From positions 100,231,930-100,295,929 of the forward strand of contig OY282560.1 in assembly GCA_958295665.1 (NCBI GenBank): a stretch of DNA of 64,000 bases, in the 5' to 3' direction. Position numbers and translations under genes: made by a program. The notes beneath the pieces are model-generated. The model saw nothing but the letters and a program-made list of their open reading frames with translations. It was not told where the DNA came from and did no database searches. This DNA comes from Tipula vernalis. Lineage: Eukaryota > Arthropoda > Insecta > Diptera > Tipulidae. This document shows positions 12,509 to 22,950 of this stretch, one piece after another. How positions within the stretch are numbered: position 1 is the first letter of the stretch; the number at the start of each line of letters is the position of its first letter.

Positions 12509-15376
12509 TTTAATTTTCAATTAAAGTAGAATCATTAACGAGCTATTTGAGAAAATTTTGTAAATTTTGTATGGTTAGGAAGAGAGTACTAACGGTCCGT
12601 GCTGGACCCTTCCTCACATTTGTCGGACATGAATTTAATTTTCAATTAAAATAGAATCATTAACGAGCTATTTGAGTAAATTTTGTAAATTTTGTATGGT
12701 TAGGAAGAGAGTACTAACGATCCGTGCTGGACCCTTCCTCACATTTGCCGGACATGAATTTAATTTTCAATTAAAGTAGAATCATTAACGAGTTATTTGA
12801 GTAAATTTTGTAAATTTTGTATGGTTAGGAAGAGAGTACTAACGGTCCGTGCTGGACCCTTCCTCACATTTGTCGGACATGAATTTAATTTTCAATTAAA
12901 ATAAAATCATTAACGAGCTATTTGAGTAAATTTTGTAAATTTTGTATGGTTAGGAAGAGAGTACTAACGGTCCGTGCTGGACCCTTCCTCACATTTGTCG
13001 GACATGAATTTAATTTTCAATTAAAATAGAATCATTAACGAGCTATTTGAGTAAATTTTGTAAATTTTGTATGGTTAGGAAGAGAGTACTAACGGTCCGT
13101 GCTGGACCCTTCCTCACATTTGTCGGACATGAATTTAATATTCAATTAAAGTAGAATCATTAACGAGTTATTTGAGTAAATTTTGTAAATTTTGTATGGT
13201 TAGGAAGAGAGTACTAACGATCCGTGCTGGACCCTTCCTCACATTTGTCGGACATGAATTTAATCTTCAATTAAAGTAGAATCATTAACGAGTTATTTGA
13301 GTAAATTTTGTATGGTTAGGAAGAGAGTACTAACGGTCCGTGCTGGACCCTTCCTCACATTTGTCGGACATGAATTTAATTTTCAATTAAAATAGAATCA
13401 TTAACGAGCTATTTGAGTAAATTTTGTAAATTTTGTATGGTTATGAAGAGAGTACTAACGGTCCGTGCTGGACCCTTCCTCACATTTGTCGGACATGAAT
13501 TTAATATTCAATTAAAGTAGAATCATTAACGAGTTATTTGAGTAAATTTTGTAAATTTTGTATGGTTAGGAAGAGAGTACTAACGGCCCGTGCTGGACTC
13601 TTCCTCACATTTCTCGGACATGAATTTAATTTTCAATTAAAGTAGAATCATTAACGAGTTATTTGAGTAAATTTTGTAAATTTTGTATGGTTAGGAAGAG
13701 AGTACTAACGGTCCGTGCTGGACCCTTCCTCACATTTGTCGGACATGAATTTAATTTTCAATTAAAGTAGAATCATTAACGAGTTATTTGAGTAAATTTT
13801 GTAAATTTTGTATGGTTAGGAAGAGAGTACTAACGATCCGTGCTGGACCCTTCCTCACATTTGTCGGACATGAATTTAATCTTCAATTAAAGTAGAATCA
13901 TTAACGAGTTATTTGAGTAAATTTTGTATGGTTAGGAAGAGAGTACTAACGGTCCGTGCTGGACCCTTCCTCACATTTGTCGGACATGAATTTAATTTTC
14001 AATTAAAATAGAATCATTAACGAGCTATTTGAGTAAATTTTGTAAATTTTGTATGGTTAGGAAGAGAGTACTAACGGTCCGTGCTGGACCCTTCCTCACA
14101 TTTGTCGGACATGAATTTAATATTCAATTAAAGTAGAATCATTAACGAGTTATTTGAGTAAATTTTGTAAATTTTGTATGGTTAGGAAGAGAGTACTAAC
14201 GGCCCGTGCTGGACTCTTCCTCACATTTCTCGGACATGAATTTAATTTTCAATTAAAGTAGAATCATTAACGAGTTATTTGAGTAAATTTTGTAAATTTT
14301 GTATGGTTAGGAAGAGAGTACTAACGGTCCGTGCTGGACCCTTCCTCACATTTGTCGGACATGAATTTAATTTTCAATTAAAATAAAATCATTAACGAGC
14401 TATTTGAGTAAATTTTGTAAATTTTGTATGGTTAGGAAGAGAGTACTAACGGTCCGTGCTGGACCCTTCCTCACATTTGTCGGACATGAATTTAATTTTC
14501 AATTAAAATAGAATCATTAACGAGCTATTTGAGTAAATTTTGTAAATATTGTATGGTTAGGAAGAGAGTACTAACGGTCCGTGCTGGCCCCTTCCTCACA
14601 TTTGTCGGACATGAATTTAATATTCAATTAAAGTAGAATCATTAACGAGTTATTTGAGTAAATTTTGTATGGTTAGGAAGAGAGTACTAACGGTCCGTGC
14701 TGGACCCTTCCTCACATTTGTCGGACATGAATTTAATTTTCAATTAAAATAGAATCATTAACGAGCTATTTGAGTAAATTTTGTAAATATTGTATGGTTA
14801 GGAAGAGAGTACTAACGGTCCGTGCTGGACTCTTCCCCACATTTGTCGGACATGAATTTAATATTCAATTAAAATAGAATCATTAACGAGTTATTTGAGT
14901 GAATTTTGTAAATTTTGTATGGTTAGGAAGAGAGTACTAACGGTCCGTGCTGGACCCTTCCTCACATTTGTCGGACATGAATTTAATTTTCAATTAAAGT
15001 AGAATCATTAACGAGTTATTTGAGTAAATTTTGTAAATTTTGTATGGTTAGGAAGAGAGTACTAACGGTTCGTGCTGGCCCCTTCCTCACATTTGTCGGA
15101 CATGAATTTAATATTCAATTAAAGTAGAATCATTAACGAGTTATTTGAGTAAATTTTGTAAATTTTGTATGGTTAGGAAGAGAGTACTAACGGCCCGTGC
15201 TGGACTCTTCCTCACATTTCTCGGACATGAATTTAATTTTCAATTAAAGTAGAATCATTAACGAGTTATTTGAGTAAATTTTGTAAATTTTGTATGGTTA
15301 GGAAGAGAGTACTAACGGTCCGTGCTGGACCCTTCCTCACATTTGTCGGACATGAATTTAATTTTCAATTAAAATA
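12509..15376 (+). repeat. Left inverted-repeat arm: ~23 tandem copies of a 125-bp unit
   Basis: Direct units of 125 bp, some shortened by 10 bp through loss of one 'taaattttgt' copy, contain 'attaacgagctatttgag', 'ggttaggaagagagtact', 'acggtccgtgctggaccc' and 'cacatttgtcggacatg'. Unit starts at 12631, 12756, 12881 and 13006 confirm the period. Diagnostic variants recur in blocks: a GGCCCGTG...CTCGG unit occurs at 13585, about 616 bp later at 14201, and again at 15192. The arm therefore shows a higher-order period of about five units. The reverse complement of the array forms the right arm at 19911-21060. Confidence 0.95.
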
Positions 15377-15438
15377 TAATTAAAGAGACCTTTGCGAAAT
15401 AGTTTGAAAAATTTGAGCATTAATTTTGCTCGCAATTT

Positions 15439-16205
15439 TTATTGATTTTTCTTACGAAAAATGATTAAGTGAGGTATTACTTTTTCAGCTGCAGGTTTAG
15501 TTATAGCTTGAACGTGTGATTTTAAATCATCGTACTTTTCCCATTTATTACCTCTTCTGCAGTAGCTTACGTAATGTGGTTGGCTTTGTGAAGGTATGTA
15601 ACTTACCAATGAGTTAATTTCGTATATTTTATTTTGATGCACAATTCTTTCTTGGATATCATTAATTGGAATAGGTGATTGCTTATTTATGAATTCCGTT
15701 TGGATTGCAATGACGTCCATTGAAATTCTTTTAGAAACATCCAGGTAGATTCCACAAACTTTACATTTCTTTTGATGAATTTCCGTAAAATTTCGTTTTA
15801 AATTTGTAAACCCTGTTTTTTCTAGGCCAAAAATATCTATATTAATGTATGATCTCTCTTCAGTTGTTTCTGCGAGACATTTTTGACAAATGAAATTTAT
15901 TATTTCGCTAGGATTGCTTTTCATAAAAAAATCCGAAATTTTTGAAATATTGCAATCACAGAAATTTGTATATTGATAAATATCAATTAAAATTTCATTC
16001 CTGACAATATAAGCCCGGGACATGTTTCGTTCTGTTAAATGCATTAATAGATCTCTAAGTTTTGAAGGTTTCATATCATTAACTTTGAATGAATTAATGG
16101 CACTTTGAACAAATGAGTCGAAGCCGCAAGTATTTTTATAATAATCTATTAACGGTAGACCAAGCTGAGGATAAGTTTCTGCTACATGATTGTGTCGATT
16201 TTCTT
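15439..16205 (-). CDS. USP-like (ubiquitin C-terminal hydrolase-like) domain, downstream part of the NOF-like protein
   Basis: On the minus strand this frame is open from about 16205, just after a TAA, to TAA at 15439. A 211-codon ATG form starts at 16074, but the sequence upstream of that ATG reads 'NTCGFDSFVQSAINSF', resembling the USP cysteine box (N-x-C-x-x-x-S...Q). Its Cys codon is 16126-16128. A zinc-binding-like pair (CQKC and CKVCG) follows. Near the C-terminus is 'PHYVSYCRRGNKWEKYDD', closely resembling the USP histidine box; the His codon is 15574-15576. The domain lies immediately downstream of the transposase frame and overlaps it by about 70 bp in another frame, so a frameshift, a small spliced intron or programmed slippage must join them. 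Whether it cleaves ubiquitin is unknown. I rate the USP resemblance as probable, from motifs alone. Confidence 0.62.
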
Positions 16206-18661
16206 AATGGCGTTTCATTTAAAGGAAGAAGGGTTGATCCCAAAATTGAAATTGATTTGCTTTCCTTAATTTGTTTGTCACTCGATTGGGCAAGCTCTTT
16301 TATTTTTTGAAAATAAAAATTCGATTTATTTTTTTGTATATTTAAAGATAAATTTTTTTTCCAAGTTTCTTCACTTTTTTTGGATTCTATTAAGGAGAAA
16401 TCATTAGGCTTTGGTGACTCTTCCGAAATTTTCTCATAATGACGTTTGAGAGAAGCTTTAGGTATTTCACAAACTAATTGCTTAAATATTAATTGATTTC
16501 TTAAATGAATTTCTTTTATAAACCGAAGTGCTTTAGTAGGCAACTTTTTTATTAATGGACAGTTTCGACATCTTCGTTTTATTATTGCAAAATAGTTTTT
16601 AACGTGAGAGTTGCTATGTCGTTTACCTTTATGCAATAAACCACTCCATAGAACAAGATAAGTTAAATATTTTTTTAAAAACAAATTTAAAAATCCCGGA
16701 TTATAAAAATAATTCAAACACCCTTTTGTTTTTTCGTCAACCTCACAATTTTGACTAATTTCATAAAAATCTTTATAAAATGGACTTTGTGTATATATTG
16801 TTGAGTTTAAATCAAAATTCGAAAAATTAATTCCATTTTCTTCGCAATCTAACTCAAGTTTCGTAGGAGATGTCAAAATTAAACTACAAGCATTCTGAAA
16901 AGCAGTTGTTGTTTCCTCATTTACATATTTATTTTTCATTAGAACACACATGTATTTCCAAATATTTTTAATTTGTTCTAAATCACTGCAAATAAAGAAA
17001 CTAGAAAATATTTCTTTTAAATATGCATTTTTTTTAGAACTTTTAGCGAAGTTTTGATCAATATCATTGGTAATATTTTTCATTAGATGAGAGCAGCACA
17101 AATAAACCTTGATTTTATTTTTAAATGCCTCTTTGTTAGTACCATTTAAAAATGCATAAGCCATGTTGAGGTATTCAACAATATTTTGCTGGTTAAAGGC
17201 GTCTAACAAAGAATTTAATTCTGCAAAACTAAAATCAATGACAACCGCGTTAAAAATCGGCCACTTTTTTGCAGTGTTTTCAGTGAATAATTTGTACGAT
17301 CTAAGCCACCCACCTATGGCATCAATATTATGGCTAGATGATATAAAATCAGATACAGGGAAAGGGATTGAAGGATCAGTTATATAGGCGTACGTTGGAA
17401 CAATAATGGCATAATAGAATATAGGAGCACAACTTTTATAGGGAGATCTAACTACACCTCCAGTACCGTCTAGATATGCCACTAATTCGTCGTTACCTAA
17501 TTTATTGCACATTATTTTTAAAACGTTATTTTGTAATTTACTATATGTCATAACAGAAAATGGTACAAGCCCCAATTTATGAATATACTGATCTTTAGTA
17601 TTCATCTGCTGTTGTATTTCTATTTTTAAATCTTCTACGTCGTCTTGAGCATTATCCTTTTCTGAAATGATTTCAGAACGAATTTTCCTTAATACATCTT
17701 GAGGTTTTGTAAGAAGTTGAGTTTTATGCTTAGTAACAAAGGCAGTATCTTCATTCTGAATAAAAAGCTCTCCAGCCGATTCTACTGTTTGCTTACTTAA
17801 AATTTCCTTATAAAAATCTCTGGCATACCGAGAAGTGAAACGAGATTTCTTATATGGATGAATTATGTCACCTGTGCTTCGCTGAACCTTGAATTCACCA
17901 GTAGCCAAGTTTTTACATATAAATTTATACGTACGGCAATTCTGGTTCCCATCAATCGATTTATGGCTACAGTATGCTCGAACAATTATATGGTTCTTAG
18001 AATAGTCTACTGCTTTAATATTAATCTGACAGCCCGTTAATGTAGTAGCATAACTAGATATTATAGTAGGGTATTTAAATTTATCCAATTTTCCAGTGGC
18101 AGGATCATAAATCTCTTGCCATTCATTACTTAAAATTTTAAAAGAAGTATCTGAATTGATAAAGTTGTCTCGTGCATATGTCCTGTTACTTGTAGCAGAA
18201 ATTATAGGGTTATGTTTAAAATTCTTTGAGGTAGCTGGTTTTTTCGATTGAAAAGTGTCCGTTTCACTATCACTTTCCGGGTCTAATAAATTATTATTCT
18301 GTGCTGTTTCTCTATTATTATTTTTTTCAAATGACAAATTATCAATGTTACAAATAACATTTTTGTTTTCAATAATGTCATTTTCACTGAAACACTTTTG
18401 AACAAAATAATTGTCAGAATTTTTATTCGCGATGGCAATTTGAAGATGATTACGTAAACCTTTATTTTTCAAAATATTCACGATTTTTAATCGATTGGCC
18501 TCACTGCAGTTAATATGCAGGCTAGAACAAATTTTGTAAACCAAAGAAAATTTATTTAATGCTCCAAGTCTAACTTCATCTAGGTCAGTTACGTTTGCAG
18601 CGATGATTCGCACAATTGAATCTAAAGCAGATTGATCAAAATCAAACTTTTTGAACGGCAT
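16136..18661 (-). CDS. NOF-like MULE transposase
   Basis: The open frame reaches 18745, but I choose ATG 18661 (MPFKKFDFDQ...) because the extra 28 codons run into the tandem-repeat zone; this gives 841 aa. The middle shows the MULE DDE fold: D in 'VAYLDGTGGVV' (about residue 398), D in 'AVVIDFSFAEL' (about 476), and the cysteine-histidine block 'VYLCCSHLMKNI' (His about 525). A plausible third acidic residue lies further on in the helical region. The N-terminal ~200 residues are polar and variable. The C-terminus, after about residue 800, leaves the real frame: the USP-like frame takes over near 16200. The length and a central location between foldback arms match the Drosophila NOF arrangement. 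No internal stop, so the element may be recently active. Confidence 0.8.
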   Translation of the reverse strand: MPFKKFDFDQSALDSIVRIIAANVTDLDEVRLGALNKFSLVYKICSSLHINCSEANRLKIVNILKNKGLRNHLQIAIANKNSDNYFVQKCFSENDIIENKNVICNIDNLSFEKNNNRETAQNNNLLDPESDSETDTFQSKKPATSKNFKHNPIISATSNRTYARDNFINSDTSFKILSNEWQEIYDPATGKLDKFKYPTIISSYATTLTGCQINIKAVDYSKNHIIVRAYCSHKSIDGNQNCRTYKFICKNLATGEFKVQRSTGDIIHPYKKSRFTSRYARDFYKEILSKQTVESAGELFIQNEDTAFVTKHKTQLLTKPQDVLRKIRSEIISEKDNAQDDVEDLKIEIQQQMNTKDQYIHKLGLVPFSVMTYSKLQNNVLKIMCNKLGNDELVAYLDGTGGVVRSPYKSCAPIFYYAIIVPTYAYITDPSIPFPVSDFISSSHNIDAIGGWLRSYKLFTENTAKKWPIFNAVVIDFSFAELNSLLDAFNQQNIVEYLNMAYAFLNGTNKEAFKNKIKVYLCCSHLMKNITNDIDQNFAKSSKKNAYLKEIFSSFFICSDLEQIKNIWKYMCVLMKNKYVNEETTTAFQNACSLILTSPTKLELDCEENGINFSNFDLNSTIYTQSPFYKDFYEISQNCEVDEKTKGCLNYFYNPGFLNLFLKKYLTYLVLWSGLLHKGKRHSNSHVKNYFAIIKRRCRNCPLIKKLPTKALRFIKEIHLRNQLIFKQLVCEIPKASLKRHYEKISEESPKPNDFSLIESKKSEETWKKNLSLNIQKNKSNFYFQKIKELAQSSDKQIKESKSISILGSTLLPLNETPLRKSTQSCSRNLSSAWSTVNRLL

Positions 18662-18737
18662 TTTAAAAATTACCTTTATGTAGATGTTTAAAATATTTTT
18701 ATTTGAAGAGGTTCTAAAATTGCAGATAATAAATTTA

Positions 18738-19255
18738 AAAAACAATAATCGAAACGGTAAAAAGAGTGTCCAAAAAATGCCGGGTCAAAACAGATTATTT
18801 AAAATCAAAATGAAATAAATAAATGCTGCAAAACAATAATCGAAACGGTAAAAAGAGTGTCCAAAAAATGCCGGGTCAAAACAGATTATTTAAAATCAAA
18901 ATGAAATAAATAAATGCTGCAAAACAATAATCGAAACGGTAAAAAGAGTGTCCAAAAAATGCCGGGTCAAAACAGATTATTTAAAATCAAAATGAAATAA
19001 ATAAATGCTGCAAAACAATAATCGAAACGGTAAAAAGAGTGTCCAAAAAATGCCGGGTCAAAACAGATTATTTAAAATCAAAATGAAATAAATAAATGCT
19101 GCAAAACAATAATCGAAACGGTAAAAAGAGTGTCCAAAAATGCCGGGTCAAAACAGATTATTTAAAATCAAAACGAAATAAATAAATGCTGCAAAACAAT
19201 AATCGAAACGGTAAAACAGAATGTCCAAAAAATGCAGAGTCAATATAAAAACAAT
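18738..19255 (-). repeat. 91-bp tandem repeat directly upstream of the transposase
   Basis: Five full copies and a partial, more diverged sixth. Cores 'aacaataatcgaaacgg' start at 18741, 18832, 18923, 19014, 19105 and 19195. Copies 1-5 are almost identical (one A deleted and one substitution in copy 5). The array ends 77 bp from the chosen start codon on the minus strand, so it occupies the promoter and 5' leader position of the transposase gene. Confidence 0.92.
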
Positions 19256-19544
19256 TATTATTTAAAAATTTACACACAACGATGCTCACAGTACAATAAC
19301 TAACAAGGTTTTAAAATGAAATAAGAAAAAATTTCCTTTATATACTTTTTCACAAATTTTTTATTTTCTGTTTCTTTTATTATGTTTTGTTTCAATTCAA
19401 ACGGATTTTAACTCGATCTACGATTCTCTAGGATAAAAAATGGCCGCGGGAATTATTTACATATTTATTTATTTGCCATACAGCATGTAAAATGCAATTG
19501 GTTACAAAATAACTTAAAAAATATTTAAAATATAAGTGGCGAGC
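19256..19544. other. AT-rich spacer inside the foldback element
   Basis: Short AT-rich stretch between the 91-bp and 175-bp repeats, with no ORF or recognised motif. Confidence 0.5.
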
Positions 19545-19910
19545 AAAAATGATTTTGATGAATTTTTCAAAATTATTCTACTCAAAAAAATGGTGAATGT
19601 GTGCGTTTGATGGCCTTTGATACGCAATCGTAGAAATGGCTACGCGTATCTTAGTGTACCATCGTATTTGTTGTGCCTTTGGGGATGTGTTGGGTTATAC
19701 GAAATAATTGCGCGACCCGTCAAACGGTTTTTATGAATTTTTCAAAATTACTCTACTCAAAAAAATGGTGAATGTGTGCGTTTGGTGGCCTTTGATACGC
19801 AATCGTAGAAATAGCTACGCGTATCTTAGTGTACCATCGTATTGTATGTGCCTTTGGGGATGTGTTGGGTTATACGAAATAATTGCGCGACCCGTCAAAC
19901 GATTAAACTG
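19545..19910. repeat. Two tandem copies of a 175-bp repeat
   Basis: The core 'tgaatttttcaaaatta' occurs at 19559 and 19734. It is followed by 'gtgaatgtgtgcgttt', 'gatacgcaatcgtagaaat' and 'cgcgacccgtcaaacg' in both copies. The pair lies only on this side of the coding core, so the element is asymmetric internally. Confidence 0.88.
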
Positions 19911-21060
19911 ATTAAATTCATATCCGACAAATGTGAGGAAGGGTCCAGCACGGACCGTTAGTACTCTCTTCCTAACCATACAAAATTTACAAAATTTACT
20001 CAAATAACTCGTTAATGATTCTACTTTAATTGAAAATTAAATTCATGTCCGACAAATGTGAGGAAGGGTCCAGCACGGACCGTTAGTACTCTCTTCCTAA
20101 CCATACAAAATTTACAAAATTTACAAAATTTACTCAAATAGCTCGTTAATGATTCTATTTTAATTGAAAATTAAATTCATATCCGACAAATGTGAGGAAG
20201 GGTCCAGCACGGACCGTTAGTACTCTCTTCCTAACCATACAAAATTTACAAAATTTACTCAAATAACTCGTTAATGATTCTACTTTAATTGAAAATTAAA
20301 TTCATGTCCGACAAATGTGAGGAAGGGTCCAGCACGGACCGTTAGTACTCTCTTCCTAACCATACAATATTTACAAAATTTACTCAAATAGCTCGTTAAT
20401 GATTCTACTTTAATTGAAAATTAAATTCATGTCCGACAAATGTGAGGAAGGGTCCAGCACGGACCGTTAGTACTCTCTTCCTAACCATACAAAATTTACA
20501 AAATTTACTCAAATAACTCGTTAATGATTCTACTTTAATTGAAAATTAAATTCATGTCCGACAAATGTGAGGAAGGGTCCAGCACGGATCGTTAGTATTC
20601 TCTTCCTAACCATACAAAATTTACTCAAATAACTCAGTAATCATTCTACTTTAATTGAAGATTAAATTCATGTCCGACAAATGTGAGGAAGGGTCCAGCA
20701 CGGACCGTTAGTATTCTCTTCCTAACCATACAAAATTTACAAAATTTACTCAAATAACACGTTAATGATTCTACATTAATTCAAGATTAAATTCATGTCC
20801 GACAAATGTGAGGAAGGGTCCAGCACGGATCGTTAGTACTCTCTTCCTAACCATACAAAATTTACTCAAATAACTCGTTAATGATTCTACTTTAATTGAA
20901 AATTAAATTCATGTCCGACAAATGTGAGGAAGGGTCCAGCACGGACCGTTAGTACTCTCTTCCTAACCATACAAAATTTACAAAATTTACTCAAATAACT
21001 CGTTAATGATTCTATTTTAATTGAAAATTAAATTCATGTCCGACAAATGTGAGGAAGGGT
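19911..21060 (-). repeat. Right inverted-repeat arm: ~10 reverse-complement copies of the 125-bp unit
   Basis: Each unit is the reverse complement of the left-arm unit (for example 'gtccgacaaatgtgagg', 'ggtccagcacggaccgtta', 'agtactctcttcctaacc'). The same 10-bp length variants occur, and one unit has an extra 10-bp block near 20120. This arm has fewer than half the units of the left arm, a size asymmetry common in foldback elements. Confidence 0.95.
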
Positions 21061-21348
21061 TTATTAAGGTATTCTAATTATCGGTACAAGAAAACAAAAG
21101 AGCTGGTTTCAATATTTTTCGTGCTAACTTTGCTTGATTTCAACTATTTATACACGAGTAAATATGAATATTCCATTTGCAATTTTGTTATTCTTTGATT
21201 TTCTCTTTTTTCGTGCTAACTTTATTCCGGGCTATCGAATATTACATTTTTCGTGCTCTTTTAGTACAAATGTGTCTTTGATTTGTTTGTACTAAAAGTG
21301 TTGCCATTGCGTTTTACGTGCTAACTTTTCGTGCCAGCTTCACAGACA
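21061..21348 (-). repeat. Right terminal domain of the foldback element
   Basis: It contains four CGTGCTAAC or close variants (near 21120, 21208, 21316 and 21329), the complement of the left-tip GTTAGCACG motifs. These could be terminal transposase-binding sites. It ends at 21348, next to the 9-bp target duplication. Confidence 0.75.
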
Positions 21349-21823
21349 TCGTCGTTGGGGGGTTCATTTTTCGAAACCACCAGTTTAGTACCTAATGACT
21401 TACATACATACCTGTGTAAATAAGAATCACGCGGTTATCCTTCATAGCCTCACCGACCTATTCGCGCCCTTTTAGCCAGCCATAACCGTATTTAAATGCC
21501 TGATCACAAAAACCAATTTGGGTGAAGCACTAAACCAGTCAGCCTTAAATACGCTGATCTGCGCGACGCTGAGCCAAATATAAATATAATTACACTTTTG
21601 GTTTGAAGAAATTTAACAAAAAAAAAATATAATCAAGAATCAACTTTACAAAATGAAGGTTTGAATAATCATCCATAGTATACAAAAATTGGCCAAATAA
21701 TTAAATAAAATATAATAAGGTAATAATAAAAATAAACAATATAATAATACTTAACTAGATGGGTTTAAGATGGTTGTTGTTGTTGACAATCGTCGGGTCA
21801 TCACCGTATCGGTAAAACAATAC
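21349..21823 (-). repeat. Inner piece of the inverted left LTR of Gypsy-1
   Basis: Reverse complement of 34366-34842 at roughly 98% identity by eye, with a few substitutions and small poly(A) differences. The LTR proper ends at 21819 (GGTAAAACA). Four further bases, ATAC, are also shared with the right copy before similarity stops at the truncated gag. Confidence 0.9.
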
Positions 21824-22781
21824 GGTCCGAGGGACTGGACAGTCCGAGGGACTGGACGTTCACGATTTCATTTTTAGATTAGAAACTCTGGCCAGCAAAG
21901 AGAATATTACCCTAAACCGTTTAGACGACCTTATGCCAAAACTATTAGTCAGTACTGCAGAAAAGTGGTATTGGGTCTTCGTTCGCAAGTTCCCGAATGC
22001 GTCATACTTTCAGCTAAGATAAGCGATTTTAGACCGATTTAGCACCACCGAAACTGATCGAGTCTTACGACGATTTATACAAAATAAAAGGAAAACAGAG
22101 CGCGAAACAGAGGAAAGCTTAAACGGCAGATTTGTGAAACCTTTCTCAGAAGGAGAATTGGTGGAAATTATTCGAGATAACATGGGAATTTCATATCGTG
22201 AGGTTACGCTATCGACTCCTTCATTTACCACGGATGAACTTCGGGTAGTGTGCGAACAATTTGAGAAATAATGGGCTAACAAAAGTAGACAGACGGGCTT
22301 TGCACGCAATCCAAAATTTGTGAACGAGATCATCGAAGATCCAAATTATTTAGCATATTCTAGCCGTTCCCAAACATATAGATCCTCTCTTCCAGAGCAA
22401 ACAGAAATAACCTATCCACGAAATGTTCATCTGGATGCACTCATGACGTCCAAGCCCACTTATCGTAAAACTTCTGGTGAGACGAGTATGCAGTCGAATT
22501 TTATTGTCTGTTGGAATTGCCGCGACTTAGGACATCGATACCAAGATTGCTCATTGCCGCCCCAAGGAGTGTTCTGTTATGGATGTGGTAAGAGCGGAAT
22601 GATTAAGCCTCAGTGTCCTCACTGCTCTACATTTAATTCGGGAAACCGACAACCGGGCGTGATCAATTCGGGATCGACACGATCGGTACTCCCCATATCC
22701 CGAGTGCTCCAACCAGAGAAACCAACACCACCACAGACAGCAGATTCGGCTTCGAACACCGAACCGTCAACTCATCGATAA
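21824..22781 (+). pseudogene. Gypsy-1 Gag, 5'-truncated and broken by stops
   Basis: The frame starts abruptly at the inverted LTR and reads 'GLDVHDFIFRLETLA', then 'LLVSTAEKWYWVFVRKF'. This is the middle of an insect Gypsy Gag; the N-terminal half, leader and primer-binding site are absent. In-frame stops occur near 22020 and 22270. The C-terminal part (open from 22320) carries zinc knuckles: CWNCRDLGHRYQDC (complete CCHC) and a modified second one, CYGCGKSGMIKPQC, with Met at the usual His position. A short GC-rich sequence is duplicated in tandem right at the junction (about 21824-21858). Confidence 0.8.
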
Positions 22782-22950
22782 GAAGACCTTCCTTATCCAA
22801 GCCAGATTTTACCTTATCGAGTCAACCTAAAAATAACGTTTCAACCCACCTTAAGAAACCTTTTTGAACTAAGAGACGCCAGCGCATAAGTAGGTATTTT
22901 AAATTTCGAAAGTCCCTTAAAAGAGCGATTGCAGTGACGGCATATCCGAT

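Larger units (their letters stand above)
11597..21348 (-). mobile_element. FB-NOF-like foldback transposon (MULE superfamily)
   Basis: A 9.75-kb element is flanked by the 9-bp direct duplication TCGTCGTTG (11588-11596 and 21349-21357), the size typical of MULEs. Its ends are related inverted repeats rich in GTTAGCACG / CGTGCTAAC motifs (left: TGTGAAGTTAGCACG; right: CGTGCCAGCTTCACA). Inside each end lies an array of 125-bp repeats, about 23 units on the left and about 10 in reverse orientation on the right. The centre carries a minus-strand MULE transposase and a USP-like domain. Long inverted repeats built from tandem units around a coding core are the hallmark of Drosophila FB-NOF (established knowledge). 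The uninterrupted target survives at 34834-34842, which confirms the boundaries. Confidence 0.88.

Noticed and set aside
12509..15376. CRISPR-like regular repeats
   Set aside because: Units are 125 bp with no unique spacers, and their inverse forms the other arm of a foldback transposon in a eukaryotic genome.
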